64,000 nt of DNA from Fasciola hepatica (GCA_948099385.1 CANUEZ040000020.1:11425501-11489500), one strand, 5' to 3'; shown: positions 20,931 to 34,600, counted from the stretch's first letter. Translations and numbers: made by a program. The notes: generated by a model not told the origin, from the sequence alone.

Positions 20931-21699
20931 CGTGCACCTTTTGTCTGGTCCAGAATTTCACACCAGTTATGAACAGAAGTTATCACACCACCTAGGATCT
21001 ACGACGAACAGTAATGTTGACGGGCACTGGGCCTATATCAAACAGGCGATGCATGTGGCAACAGATTTCTCCTGAGGTCCCAGATCCGATGTCTACCAAA
21101 GACACTGGATTTATCAACGGTCGCCGAGTAAAGTCGAGCAAAACCCTCAGACCGAATCATGAGGGAATAAATAAGATACGGAGGAGTCTACGAAAGCAAG
21201 TTACGAAAATCCTTAAGAAGGATCGCGAAAACTAGTGGGTCAAGCTTACCGTAGCAAAGGAAAAAGCAGCTGCTTCAGATAACGGTCAATGACTGTTCAA
21301 ACTTATTCGGAACACCGGTGAATGGCGAAACCCGGTCAGTGAAACGATATGCGACAGAAATGGGGAGCTCATTCACGGCAAACAGAAAAAGCTTGACCGT
21401 TGGGCCGAATACTTAAAGGGGCGGTTTAACTGGCAGCGCAGCGACGTCAGCAACTGCGACTCCTTGGAGAGTATCGCTTGACGCCCCATCAGAAGTGGAG
21501 TTGGATTCAAGCATTCGATTACTGAAGCGAGGGAAAGCGGCCGGTCCCGTCGAACCTTCTACAATTATTTTCAAAAAAATTGTGGTGATGCCTTGATAAA
21601 ATCACCTACCACATTGCTTCGCGACATTTGGAACAAACAGTGTACTCCGTTATTATGAGACTAGTCACTGATTGTACCCATCTTCAAAAAGGGACTACG

Positions 21700-23010
21700 C
21701 AGTGACTTTAGTAACCATCATGGGATCACTTTAATTCCGATAGTCACCAACGTATTAGCCTCGATTTTGCTGCGCCGCATGACACTGGCTCGAGAAAGGG
21801 GACGTCCGCAAACGACAGATCAAATTTTGCCCAGGTCGAGGATGCATGGGCCAGATTTTTACTCTTTTTTAAATATTTGAGACGCGTCAAACACATCGTC
21901 GACCAACAGTAATGGTTTCCTCGACTTGAAATGTGCCTTTGATTCACTGAAACGAACAGCACTATTCAGCGTTCTTCAGCAAAAATGTGTGCCACAATAT
22001 TTCTTGAATCTGAGAAAATTATACTCTCATACTTTTGGCCGCGTAGGGATTTGCGGTGAACTATCCAGTCTGTTCGAAACGCCCCGTGATGTTCGATAGG
22101 GATGTCCCATGTCTCAATTCCTGTTCAACTTCGTCATGGACGAGATAATGGAAAATGCCTTGCGAAGTCTAGGTGATGTGGTCGTCGAACTAGGAAATAG
22201 CGAGAAGCTGTGTGATCCGGATTATGCAGACGACCTTGTCTGCTTGTTCGAAGGTATGGAACATGCGCAACGTGCATTCGATAGACTGGTAAGAGCTGCG
22301 GCTCCATTCGGCATGCGCTGTGCACTTTCAATGTACAATGTGATGTAGCAAAACTGGACGTTAACGTTTTCGAGCTTGATGCTCGGTGAGAGGTGATAGC
22401 GATTGTCGACAGTTTCACTTACCTCGACAGCAGCTTGACGATGAATGAGAAGACGGTAGTGTAGGTGACCACACATCCAAGGCAGGAGCGACGTACACTG
22501 GATCGAAACATTTGTGGCGTCGATCTAATATTTCGTTGAAATTGGAAGATCGTGTTTTTTGTGCCGCTGTGCACTCAGTTTTGTTGTATAGTTGCGAGAC
22601 TTGGGTATGCGTGCCGAAGATATTCGTCATCTTGAGGTTTTCGACCATCGGTGTTTGTGTAGAATGGCTAAGATTGGATAGAATGACCGGGCGAGCAATG
22701 CTGATTTCAGAAACCGAGTATTGGGTACCAGTTCAGAAAATGTTCTATCACAACGTATTCAGATTAGTAAACTTCTTTGGTTAGGACACGTGCAAAGTAC
22801 GGCAAACACACGTCTGCTGTACCGTGCATTTTTTCTGCGTTCCTCCCAGGGAGTCGAAGAAATCAGGTGGAGGTCGACAGATGACGTGGCAGCGAGGAGT
22901 GAGAAAATGTACATGCCTCACGTCTCCTTGGTCTCCTTGGTTATGGTCCAAAAGATCCATCAACCAGTTGGCTGGATACACTGAAGGATATGGCTGCGAA
23001 CCGTGAACAG
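21700..23010 (+). pseudogene. LINE copy F reverse transcriptase and C-terminus
   Basis: RT motifs in order are NHGITLIPIVTNVLASILLRRM (near 21715-21782), motif A FLDLKCAFDSLKR (near 21914-21955), a CPMSQFLFNFVMDE motif B region (22105-22146) and motif C PDYADDLVCLFEG (near 22217-22255). The C-terminal block includes SVLLYSCETWVC (22577-22612) and LLWLGHVQS (22774-22800). An in-frame stop sits just before the CPMSQ block and others follow YADD. The motif A and C aspartates are intact. Confidence 0.85.
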
Positions 23011-23200
23011 TGGAGATCGTGTTGTCACTTTCTATCGAATCAGAATGACTGATCGATGTGTGTTTGTACAGTTAGACTGTGTATTCCGTGTGTTGGCTAC
23101 TAGGGCATTCTTATCTTTTCCCACCCATGTAGGTCCAGTCTTTATCCATCTTGTACATTCATACTTTCTAATTCAACGTGCAACATAGTGAGAAAGGCAG

Positions 23201-24019
23201 TGGTCAGTGGGGCTTGCCCTACTGTTTAACGCTGTACTATGATGATGATAATTCTATGCCGTTGGTACCACTGTGTAAGTTATTTTCAGCCAACCGGTTG
23301 CTTGACATCTCTTCTGAACCTCCTATTTCATATGTGCAGACGAAATAAAGCCTGGAAGGAAGTGACACTAAACAAGAATACCGGGAAAATAGGTCTGATA
23401 CGTTTCATACGTTACTATAGGGACGACAAGGAGGTCACCCTTACAGTTTGCGGAGCAGGGAAGTGTAACTTACCGTTTTTACACCCGTCAGTCTAACAGC
23501 CATTATGTTTCCTACACCGTTGTATGTACTCATTTGCCAGATTGTAGCCAAGCCCACTTATGTGAACATTCTAAACTGCTCTGCTCAAGTTTTGCAAGTG
23601 GGGAGGATTGTGATAGATCATAAAACGTCTACATTTTACTGTTTGGTGCCCTGAAAACGTTTTTTTCATAAACAATAACACGCTATTTGGTTTCTTTATT
23701 TTAGCTGTATGTCCAGTTGATTAATCGATTAAAACCTGCAAAACGACCTCATCTTTTGTTTGCATTTGTTGATTAACCGTTGAATCACGACGGCTTTGAC
23801 TGAAAGTCACTGCGTATAATGAGGTGGATGTAAAAGAGCTCGCCACTTATTAAGCGGTAGGTTTCTGGTAACAAACCAGTCACTTCTGGGCGTCCTTCGT
23901 AACCCGTTCTACTCAGTTCTGCGATGAGACGAGTATCCGCTTTCTGTACGCTCTTCGGCTTGACCGATTCAGCAACTGTACATAAATATAAAGCCACACC
24001 GTCATACTCCAGTCGGGAA

Positions 24020-24020
<1 letters not shown>
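23201..24020. other. Spacer between LINE copy F and (TA)n/SINE cluster
   Basis: Short ORFs only; nothing recognised. Confidence 0.4.

Positions 24021-24085
<65 letters not shown>
24021..24085. repeat. (TA)n microsatellite at the 3' end of a SINE
   Basis: TA repeat with one TTTA interruption near 24050. It directly abuts the SINE that follows, in the position of that SINE's 3' tail. Confidence 0.95.
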
Positions 24086-24088
<3 letters not shown>

Positions 24089-24212
24089 TCCTTGTTGGGA
24101 ATCAGCATCAGTACACATCCACCGGGCCTCCAATGGGACTCGAACCTTGAGTGTATGGTTGAGTCGAACACCGCCAGGCTCTCCGGGCTTTATCTGTCGA
24201 AGCACACCACAG
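24086..24212 (-). mobile_element. tRNA-derived SINE (family 1), 3'-shortened copy
   Basis: Minus-strand copy with the box B-like aaggttcgagtccc and the body ggtggatgtgtactgatgctgattccc. The last roughly 60 bases of the family body are absent, and the (TA)n tract follows directly. It adjoins LINE copy G. Confidence 0.7.
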
Positions 24213-25170
24213 AGCGTGTGCCGGAACAGCTATGGGAGGGGCTGACTCTGAAGGCTAGCTGAAATGTGCCCTAAAGTGCTCCGCCCAGTGCACAAGACGT
24301 CGCTGCATAATATGGATAGGCGAACCGTCAGCTTCGCAGGTCGTTTCGCTCACATCCAATATCTTCCTACCGACGGTTCGAATTATATGAAATGGCTTGT
24401 GAAAGTTTCATGTAGCGGTAGCATGTACCATCTCTGATTCTAGTTGAGAGAAGCAGATTTCACGATCCCTAGGCAGACTTGCGTTGAGTTCACGCCTCGT
24501 TGTGAGCCGTGCTTCATTATCCTCGCTACCAGCAAGAATGGACCGGCGTGCATCAAAAAGGCGCTGAGATTTATCAGAAATCCAGGGTGTCACGACGCGA
24601 CGAATCAGGCTACAACTCACTTTTCCAGCACAATACAAAGCATTCCGTATAAGCGACCAGTGTTGACTGGTGTTATCTGATGGCGTTGGTCCTGGCTTTT
24701 CAGCTAGAGCGTTTCGGGAAGTTGAGAGGCAGGATGGATCATTCAGCATATCGCAGTCTAATTGCTGCTGCATCATCCTTTTGGCACATCCACCGAAACA
24801 CATGGATAACTAAGTGCAGACTAACGCGTGGTCGGAGTCAATGGAGCGCTCTAGAAAGACCGGCAGTCTTGTATACAGCCCCGTCATTTTTGGCTAACTG
24901 CGACCTGGCCTGTATGAGTCCATTGCTGTCTCGAAGAGGGCAGACGCCACGTGACGTACGGGCGACTAGAACGTCTGAAGTTTGTACTAACGAGAAACAG
25001 GCGATGATCTGACCGCAGAACTAACAACGGTTCCTCTTTTTCTGTACGACAGGAATCGAGGCTAAAGGGCCTCCAACTGCGCCTCGTTCGAGGACAGTCA
25101 ACCTACTCTGGCATTCATCTATCCAGTTAGAACCACCCCATTTTGTTTACGCTGAAGGTCGTTTAACATG
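24213..25170 (-). mobile_element. RTE-type LINE copy G, endonuclease end and linker
   Basis: On the minus strand this holds the end of the endonuclease (SDHRLFLV/FRRSSR-type, then SIDSDHALVCT-like, 24990-25110). The linker follows, with SLIRNALYCAGKVSCSLIR (24590-24650), WISDKSQRLFDARRSILA and SLPRDREICF (24470-24500), and then the RRLVHWAEHF segment near 24270-24300. It stops at 24213 next to the SINE, so the RT half is missing. The same linker with its WAEHF-like box occurs in copies F and H. Confidence 0.75.
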
Positions 25171-28100
25171 TTGTACCCAGTTTTAGGTCATCAAGGAATA
25201 CGATTCGGAGTGTTTAAGGATGAAAAATAATTTCGCAGTTTCCGCAGATCCGAAAATGTTCCCCAATTGAACACCATGTTCATGATGTCGGGCGGAGCCG
25301 CAACCCTTTGCTTTTCTGTAATTTACCTTTGCAAATGGGATATCAGAGACTAACCGATAGCAGTGTCTCTCTAGGGCGCCTGTCAACACACATTTGCGAC
25401 TGTGATGTTGTATTCCCGTTCATCTGCTATAGCCTAATCGCTGTTCATCACTGGGAGCCACATTTTAGTAAAATGTTATAATAAAAGAGGAGACAGTACC
25501 CAAAGATCCCCGATTGGCCTTACACCGCTGATCGCGTCATCCAAATCATCGAGTAGGTTGATCTCATAGATTCGAACTTGGAGGTTCAACTCATCACGCA
25601 CGTCCAAATCCATAGAACAAGCTTTCACATTTGTTTTTGAATTCACACAGTGAACAGCCCTCGACATTTACCGGCTACCATCCGTGTTAGAGAATACTGA
25701 ACATGAGTGAAGTTCCTGTATTGCGGGAAAGCTACTCTTGCAACTCTACATGTTGATTGGTTTCATCACTGGAATTTAATGAGTGTCTAGTATAATATGC
25801 CTAACCTTGATGTTGCCGATACTGTTGTCCAGCGGGATTAAAGTAGAGATGTAAATGGAAAAGGAACAGTGGTCGAAAAAACAGGTTAGTGATTCGCTGA
25901 TCACTGCAGCTCCAACTGCTCTGATCTAGAATCGATGCCGGCCCACATCGTATGATTCGTTGACGTAACCGGGAGTTTTGGGATCTCGGTCTAAGTGATC
26001 CAGCACTATATTACACTAATCCCGTTCTGTGTTGAATTTTGATAAACACAGCACGATTCTTCCGGCCATATTCCGGGTACTCAATTGATAATACGCATAC
26101 AAACTAGTCACTTCATTACATTCGTTTTTCAATCAAATCTAGTCGGTGCTCAAAGCCTGCAACAAAAATCAAGTGAAATCGATCTAACTAATGGTCTTTG
26201 TTGTCAAAAAACAATAAAACTTTGTTTCTTTACCAAACTTCACTCGGTGCGAAAATGGCTGTCGGCGGATTCATGATTAAAAATGAGAAATTATCCGTCC
26301 GTCACTTTACAAACAGGTATTAAAGTTATTGGTACCGGCCTCATTAAGGTGGCATTAGTACACAAATTTCCTAAACTGTTTATGCGATGCACTTTAACTG
26401 AAAATCCGCGAAAATTATTACTCGTAACCATGGCGTTGTTTTGGAAATCTGACAGAGTGATACCTGATGATCATCAGTACTGATATACGATTCCGTGAAA
26501 TCCTAATTGCATTTGGACGATTACGAAGCGTTAGTTAATTAATATGAATATTCCTAATTCTAAGGGGTACACAAGAAATAAAGGAAATATTCGAGGATTC
26601 CAATTCCCGGTGAAAGCCGCATGCAATGCTCGTGTGAGAATCGTAAATGGAACGCAGTTAGTGCTGTCATTTACCTCGCTACGATAGAGTGGGAACGGGT
26701 AAACTTGTGCACCTGAATGCTGAATTGTCTCGAAATCAAATTTCTTTGAATAAAATGTCAGGTTTATACTTTGTCCGTTTGGGTGCTCGGCTTTTCTCTA
26801 TTGTTGCATTTTATTTATACCCTCCGTTTTGTATGATCGTGATAAACACTCAATCGACGACAATTTTTGGAATACCCGTTTTAATATTTAAATTGGTATT
26901 GAGTTCAAAGAACTGTTGACTGCAGAAAGTTGTAGTTGATCTTTTGCGGTAGGTTGAATGTTATAATTCGCTATGACATTTGGATATCTAGCCGTATTTA
27001 GTTGGGCCTAAAACCCACGGTCTTTGAAAACCTTCAGAAGTCAATGGTTTGTGTCACAGCAGCGAGACTCACCAGATAAGGCTTGTCAGCATTTCCGTCG
27101 TGAATGACGTGTTCCGATTAGCTATTCAACAGTGTAATACATAGCATTTCCCCCTTTCAACTATGCTGCCACACTCATCCCCATGATTATGTAACCTGGC
27201 ACAGTTTTTTATCATTTAATGGAATCCCTGAGGCACACTTTTGTTTACTACACCAATTCCGAATGGTTATTACCAGTTCATTCTGATCTCCCCTGTTAAC
27301 TCCAAAGGGAATTAAAAATAACAATTTGCAAGCCAAAAAATCATAAGAAAGCACAATAATTTTAGAATTCTCTATCGGTATTAAAAGAAAACTTCGTTTC
27401 AATCCTACAAGCCATCCTTCATTGGTGGCTTTTGTTGCGGCACTTCTATATCAAGCCCTGCAGGTAAGCCAAAACGTGCCAGCAACAATAGGGGAAAAGT
27501 ATTTGACTATTTAGACAATCGCATTTACAATGGAAACGGAATTCTTCGGAACGCGCGTGTCCTGGGTTCTGTTCTTGTCATGTTCAGTGTTGTACGGATC
27601 ATTTGGCTGATTGGTCTCGTGGGGCGCGCAGTTATTACTTACCGGGCCTTTGACTTTGATCTGTATTGTTTTTATTCTAATGTTATGCATCGGTGTAGCT
27701 GGGAGGACGTACTCCATAGCCGTAATGGCTCACTGTACTGCAGATGAACTGGCACATTTTGCGACGAGACTTGGAATTGAGAACCATGCAAGACTCCACG
27801 GGTTGTGCGTGGTAGCGAGTCGGACGACAGTGGGGCTGTTGATTCGACCGATGCAGTAAAGTTGATGGTCCTTCTGTCAATGACAGAGGTGTTTCTAAGT
27901 GTTTCAACAGAACCGAATTGAATGTTGCAGCGTGAATGCATTCCCCGGCTAGCGAATGAGTGTACTGTCAATTTCGTCACTCTTAGAAAAAGTTTAAATG
28001 AGCTCTAGTTTTTGCACCTTGCGGATAACTATCAAGAATTGATCATGGTCAATCGTATCTGCTCTGATGTTCTGCTCTGATGCTCTGGCTTCTGTGCTCG

Positions 28101-31100
28101 GTAGATTGTATTACTGCAATAAGTTTGGTTTTTTGGGGGACACTACTTGGTAGATAACGAGTAGTGTGTTTCGGTATCGAAAACTTTGTCGATGACGAAA
28201 ATTCGGGTAGACATGTGTTGATTACTGAAGACAGCGCGATTTTTACTGCTTATGAAACATCGACCTTTTTTAAGAGTTTCCAGGTGACTTTTGGACAGAA
28301 ATCCGTTGAATCAGAGTTGAGCAGAGTTATTCTATTGCTGCAACATCTGAATTTTGGTACTCAACATTCGAAAGATGCTCAATGCTCTCACAGTTCATTT
28401 GTTTCCGTTACTAAACTTTGGAGTAAGCATTTGATATTGTCTAACTTGTTCGTGTAATCAAACATACTCCTCTATTTAATGAGGTGGATTTGCTTGCCGA
28501 TAGAAATTCGGCACTCCATTTCTCAGGGTCTGGTTTTCGGTTATCCCTGACAGTGCAGTGGGCTTTTGCGGCGTATACCTCTTCCGCTGTACTCATGCGC
28601 AAGCATATAATAAATAAGCTGTTCGTACTAAGGAAGAGTTATGGGGAAGTTTTAGAGGTCATATATCAGAAGTCCTTCTGATCTCGCTACCTTCACCAGA
28701 GTCTCTTGGCGGCCGCGTTAAGTAATATTGATTTGATTATTTTATTTGGCTGAACCTATAACCAATATCTGCCGATCCCTATATAATTGCCTCTGTCGGG
28801 AATTAAAAACACTTGATCCGCACCCGCGTCGGCGCTCTATGTTAAAAATATGGTAAAAACCATTTGGGTTCATATAAATTAGAGCATTACGTTCGAAACA
28901 GTTCCCAAAGCGAGTGATTTGATCAGAGAACATGTAATCGAACAGTTATTTATAGCAAGGTTCATGCTTACAGCAGCGGTAAGAACAAGTCAGTCCATAT
29001 TCTGTCATGAGACATGATACACATACATTTCAGGGTCGGTAGTCGTTCCAGCGTTTGGAATACTCGTGCATGATCTGTTGGGCCCAGTCGTGCTCGTGGA
29101 GACATCATGTACGTTCGCATATGCTTGCGTATGTGTTGATGAGAATGAAAAGGTGGTGTTCGCGTGCGATTACAGCTCACTTGAAGGGCATTGGGAATCT
29201 GAGCATAGTTTATATCGGTTACCCGCCGACAGGCGGTAGAATTTTCAATAGATTGTCTAACAGATACTGTGTTGATCGAGTCGCCCGAAATGAAGTTAGA
29301 AATCGCACTGACTGGCACAGAAATGTATTGTTCGATAACCATGCAAATTAAGGCGTTTTTGTAGGCAGTAGAAGTGCAGCGAAACGCATAGGCATGTAGC
29401 ATTCTGGTCGCAAACGCATGGGTAGTCATCATAAGGTAATTGACTTTTGTAAGGCGACAGAGTTCTATCGAAAGTGTGGACTTTCATAATCGATGGGCAA
29501 AGTATTTATTCACAGTCTGAAGTGGAATGAACCGTGTTCACAAAATGTTGGTTGTGTAAAAATTAACTTTGTGTTATCAGTCACGGGTAGGACTAAGTGA
29601 ACTTTGTCTCGGACTATAATTTGAATGCTGAATTATTCACAGAATCACCACACTACTTAGTCCAGCTTTTTCTTTGAGCAGTAGATTACAATCATTACAT
29701 ACCTGTGTCACGCTTGGAACGGACGGGGACAAGCCCGGCGTGTCTGATCCCAATCGCACAAGGGAAACAACAACAACAACACGAGACCTTTCTTCCATGT
29801 CATAATATTCAAATGCTTACAATGCAGATAATCCAAAAATGTCGTTCCAGAAATAGATAGCTTTCCTAGCGAAATTATAACGAAAGGGATTTAAGGTTTT
29901 CAACTATTCGTGTCATGTACTCATAAATATTTTCACTTTGCTTCATACAATTTGGTAGCAAAATACCCTGTGCTGCCTTTGTTACGGGCCTTACCAGCTT
30001 ACCCAGCGGGCTACGAAACTGGGAATTTGCGCTTTCCTGTGTAACACATCACTGGAAAGTGAAGACAGACGGAAAGGTCAACTTAATTTTGAAGTTTGTC
30101 TTGTCATGTGCGACCTATTAGGAGCTTTCCTTAAGACAGTGAGAATAATCACACCTCGACAAAACAATAGCTGTGACCTAGCCACAGATGATACAGTCAA
30201 ACAAACCCTTATTGAAGCGGACACTTAGATACAACCAGAACCCGGAAGGAATGTGTTTGACGTTATGCTACATATACGTTTGTTACACTCTGGGATAGCA
30301 CCTTGCTCATGCATTAGAGGTGATGACAGTGCCGAACAGGTGAGATGTAGGTTTTTTGTTGTGCGTATTTGATAATGTGAACTGAGCAAGTTTGGTTAAC
30401 AGATGGCTAAACTGCGGGTCGTGAATAACGAGGACTAAATACATGGGTACAAACACCAATGAAGCAGCCTAAAGAATGACGAATACATACTCGGTTTATG
30501 CCTAAGAGAGAAGTAACAGTCTACTTTGTGGCAAAGGATACATTCTCATTTGGGCCTAGGTTAGTAGAGTTCATTAACCATCTCTTCTTGTATTAGAACC
30601 AATCGCACTAGTCTATTTCTGTACGAATGGTATCGTGGGTTGTTTAAATCAGATCGAGTGAAATACGCAAAAAGGTCACAAAAATAAATTTTGACGTAGA
30701 AGAACTGCATCACTGATGCAACGGGTTACAACCCCTAATTAAGAAGTGATTGTCGAGTAGAATTTATTTATGAGCGATATTATTCTCATGACTAAGGTTT
30801 ATGTCGCAAACAAAGGCGCACTGATTTCGTAAGCATGATCAGATACAGTACAACATCTAGCATTGTTACGTCAGAATGAGTGGCCATTTAATCTTAGGTA
30901 AAAGCCCGAACCTCTATTCTAGTGATAAAAATCTTATCCGGTAATCTACTCGGGCACATGGGTTGCTTAGCTTCGGAATCTGTTGACTGTGAAAGCCGAT
31001 TAAATAGAAATTGATAGAATTCTCAGAGCCACCGTGACCAAATTTTCACGGTTATTCCAAATGTTTATGCAGTTCCCGCTTCCGTTAATCAAGGATCCGA

Positions 31101-32404
31101 ATACAGTTTAGTATTATGATTCAATTCCCAAAGAAGTTTGGAATGTGCCACTATGGATAAAACGACGCGGGATTAAGTCACGCCGATGGCTGAGTCAAGA
31201 AAATCGGGTAACTTTTTTGTTGTAAAATCAGTATTGATTATTTTTCGATAGAAACTTTTCTGGGGCCAATCTCGTAAAAAGAAATTCAGCGCTCACAGAG
31301 CTCCGGTGCTGTTTAACGGTTTTCCCGGCTTGGCGTTCAGGATAGATACAGAACACCAAAAGAAGGATAGATTAACGGGCGAATGCCTAACAAGTTGTCA
31401 TAGTCGTAAATTTTTCACTGCCTGGACATAAGGTTTTCTCGTAGTAATTTTTGTTTATCGGGAGAAACAGATGAAGACCCCGAACGGAAATATGTACACT
31501 GAACACCGAAACCGAATAACTGGCATCTGTTCTTATGACGGTAAACAGGAGCTTTTGTTACCAAACGAAAGCATTCCTAATGGCAATCGAGGATTTTCTC
31601 CAATCCCGTCCACAGTAATTGCAGAGTCAGAAGGCTCGTAGTTAGCCAAGCTCAACCAAGCTCATGGGATTTCTTGCGCGCTTTGTTTTTCATTCTAGTG
31701 TTTTGTTAACGGCCTAAACCTGTGGGGATGAATGTCATTCTAACTTGTAAATTATTGCTCGCAAATCACAGGGCTAATCGTGCTCACCTGTCGGGTTTAA
31801 GCATCAAGGATAGAACTCTAGAAATCACTAGCCCCAACTTCACCACAACCGGTCTCATTCACCTTACACTGCTGAGTGATAAGTAAAAATTGAACTGAGA
31901 GAGTGAGTGGTGTTATGTTCATAAATGATAATGTTGTGATGTTTGTACTTCATTTGTTTTCAAGTACGTAAATAACTCGGCAGTTACAGATGAGTTTGCA
32001 ACAATTACGTAAGCAAGTGAGTGCGTCAGCGGAATTACGTATACTTTCAAGAACAAGCAACTAAAGCTCATCGATACACAACAAGATCGACCAGTCAATG
32101 TTGTCCGAACAGAAGCACGACTAAATATCAACACGAAGCAGTGCTATGCCCGAGCGCGAAAGGGGATACTGATTGATTGTCTGCGAGGTACGCAGGACTA
32201 TTTAAACCGGAAGCAACATGGATTTTGTCAAATCACTTTTGATGGTCCGCTGGATTTGACAATTGATCTAGTTGTATCATCAACATAACCAAAAAGACAC
32301 TCCAATCTCATGACTCGCATACCAGAGTTGTAAATATTCGACGAAACTGACCACTAATATGAGTGGTGGGGGGTTTCAGTTGTTCATGAAGTAATTAGTT
32401 ACAC
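25171..32404. other. 7.2 kb without recognisable features
   Basis: AT-rich intergenic DNA with only short ORFs and one (CAA)n run at 29768-29781. Several open frames of 60 to 154 codons occur, but none shows a known motif, repeat match or splice-consistent neighbour. Confidence 0.4.
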
Positions 32405-32560
32405 AGTATAAACTCACCATTGAAAACCGTGAAATCTGTTTCGTCAGATTCGTTTCGGAAAGACCAGTTGCAGAGTGCACATCCACCGAGTTCAGAATAG
32501 GCCTCAAACTTGGCGGGCAGTAACGTGTGAGTTCTACATGTCAACTATTCCGTCTATCCG
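32405..32560 (-). mobile_element. Degenerate SINE (family 1)
   Basis: Contains actcaccattgaaaacc and gtgcacatccaccga in the family order and spacing, then a decayed head region (ctcaaactt in place of actcgaac). The copy is old. Confidence 0.5.
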
Positions 32561-33657
32561 GGATGGCGTTCAATAGCTTGGTTCAAATCAACACTGAATG
32601 ACATCCGTTCCATCACTGACATTGAAATTTAATAACTTATCGCCTGACCAGAGACTTACTTCCATGACGGACGTCAGAGCAGTAGGAGCCTACGTGAAAC
32701 GACTTCATTGCTGTCATGCGTCCTAGGTTTGAGTTCACCAATTGGGCAGTAGTGAATATGCACTTCAGGATCATATCTAATATAGACGAAACACCTTTGT
32801 ACTCAGCTTTCGTGAGTTTTCACCGGTGAAGAGTGTGCGCCCAGCACAAAGAATCCCTTCGTGAACAACTAAAACTGATTACTCTAACTAAATAGTATGG
32901 TTTGATGTTTTCTTACATTTCACCAAAAAAGTTCTTGGTTATGTTCGTAAATGGAGGTCATTTATGGGAATCGAATCGGATGACAACCATCAGTATTTTG
33001 AACTTGGTGACTATAGCTTTTTAGCACCTAGCAGTCCTCATCGCCACATCTGTCTCCCACTGTATCCGAATGTAACAGTATTCTCTTTTCACTTGCCAAA
33101 GGAAGATGTCTACCACCTAAAGAAATTAGCTGCTCTCTTTTACATGTTGACGACTGACTTGTTCATCGTTAGCAGTAGAACACGTAGTAATGGCGCTCCA
33201 TTTATTTATGTGAACGTAAATGCAAAACTCGGCCTCAACCGATGAGCAAGCATCATGAAATCAGGACAGTGCGTAAAAGATGTCACTGAGATTAGTTAAG
33301 TACACGCGCTAGCGTATATTCGCCTCAGGTCAAGCAAGATCAGTCGATAAGTAGCGGGACTGATCAGTCAGTCAACGGTGACGGGACTGAAGCATGACTA
33401 AACATCAGCAGACGTGTCCATGCATGACAAGGATACTGATCAAATGTTCGAGTAGTATGCGTGACCGTTTAAACCGGATACAATAACAATAAGGTAGTGA
33501 CTAAAGTTCAACCAATGATATAACTTGGCAACACCATTTCTCAAGACTTCATGTGGTGCCAGGACATTACTTATACGTTACCAAAGATAAGGGAACTATT
33601 ATTTCATGTTTTAGGTCTCGGATCTTTGCACTTTCCAAAATGCCTACTTAAACTTAT

Positions 33658-33658
<1 letters not shown>
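32561..33658. other. Intergenic, nothing recognised
   Basis: A 93-codon ORF at 32964-33245 has no known motif and no splice-consistent neighbour was found. Confidence 0.4.

Positions 33659-33730
<72 letters not shown>
33659..33730. repeat. (TA)n microsatellite at the 3' end of a SINE
   Basis: About 36 TA units, directly followed by the family 1 SINE end atatgattcgtcatgcagc. Confidence 0.95.
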
Positions 33731-33734
<4 letters not shown>

Positions 33735-33922
33735 GATTCGTCATGCAGCTTCAACTCTCAACTCATTACTGAAAACCATGGAAGCAGTGTGCAGCTGTTT
33801 CGTCCTTGATAGGATTCATCAGCAGTCCATATCCAGCGAGCCCCAAAGGGGACTCGAACCCGGGGTGAAAGGTTGCAAGTCGGATACCTGTACCAAAAGG
33901 TTATCCGGACTGGCTCTCAACA
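33731..33922 (-). mobile_element. tRNA-derived SINE (family 1), minus-strand member of inverted pair
   Basis: The 3' end and body match 7321-7510 closely, including ggactcgaacccggggtg (box B on the minus strand). The head is cut after ctggctctcaac, where the opposite copy begins. Confidence 0.85.
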
Positions 33923-34140
33923 TTTTGTTTAACTTATACACTACGTGATAAAGCGCCCTTCCGACACTGGCTTCGAACTGTAGCAGAGCGGGAAATGCTT
34001 TCTCACAATCATTCACCCCATACTCCAATCCCAGTTGGGACTCGGTGGACGTGCACTGATGATGATTCCCAGAAAGGATGAAACAGCTGCACAGTGTTTC
34101 CATGGTTTTCAATGGTCTGAAAGTTCATCATAGAATCACG
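33923..34140 (+). mobile_element. tRNA-derived SINE (family 1), plus-strand member of inverted pair
   Basis: Reads in the opposite orientation to its neighbour, with gtgcactgatgatgattccc, aacagctgcacagtg and ccatggttttcaatgg on the plus strand. Its outer head (cttccgacactggcttcgaactg) matches the outer head of the copy at 7540-7590. The box B region is decayed (ccaatcccagttggg). Confidence 0.8.
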
Positions 34141-34289
34141 TTACGTAAAAATCCAATCTCTTGCTAGTACTCGTAATCATATATTTTCCACCGGCCTGAA
34201 ATCAAGCATTGTGAGAGTAGGAGAGGGGTAGTAGATCACAAAGGAAGAAGCAATTGGCAAAAATAACATACTATGATTATTTTTTGTTG

Positions 34290-34600
34290 TTGTGACATTT
34301 CTTGTGATTACTGGGTACGGGAGTTCGACAGGTAGACTGCACAGTATTTGTGCCACTGACGTCTATTCTGAGTCATGTCACACAACGTCTCTAATCAACA
34401 ACAATCGTCATCCTTCAGGCTCCAACCAGGGAGGCGGAAAGTGCCAACCGATGTTCATGGTAATGCTATCCTCTTCATACCTCTTAGCCTAGTCACAGCT
34501 TGACTGCGGCGACTCTTCTTCCAGCCTTATCCAAAACGTGCTAATATATTACGGAATTCCAGACCATGGGCAGGCTTTTCGCAAGACATGACTGTGGTAT
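34290..34600 (-). mobile_element. LINE 3' end fragment (same subfamily as copy H)
   Basis: Aligns by eye with 49430-49730, the 3' tail of LINE copy H: shared blocks include cagggaggcggaa/cagggagacggga, cttgactgcggcgactcttctt.cagcctt and gtgctaata.attacggaatt. A 5'-truncated insertion of this kind is common for LINEs. Confidence 0.65.

Larger units (their letters stand above)
19880..23200 (+). mobile_element. RTE-type LINE copy F, nearly complete but decayed
   Basis: Endonuclease, linker, RT and C-terminal region are all present in order over about 3.3 kb. The 5' part (19880-20090) is a non-coding leader that lies head-to-head with the 5' end of LINE copy E. Multiple stops and frame changes make it inactive. 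Ends are approximate; the 3' end is set near short ATG/GAT repeats at 23237-23250. Confidence 0.8.

Noticed and set aside
28968..29432. Minus-strand ORF of 154 codons
   Set aside because: No recognised motif, no splice-consistent neighbour, and the overlapping plus-strand ORF is also open; likely chance.
32964..33245. 93-codon ORF
   Set aside because: No similarity recognised and no neighbour exon with matching phase.
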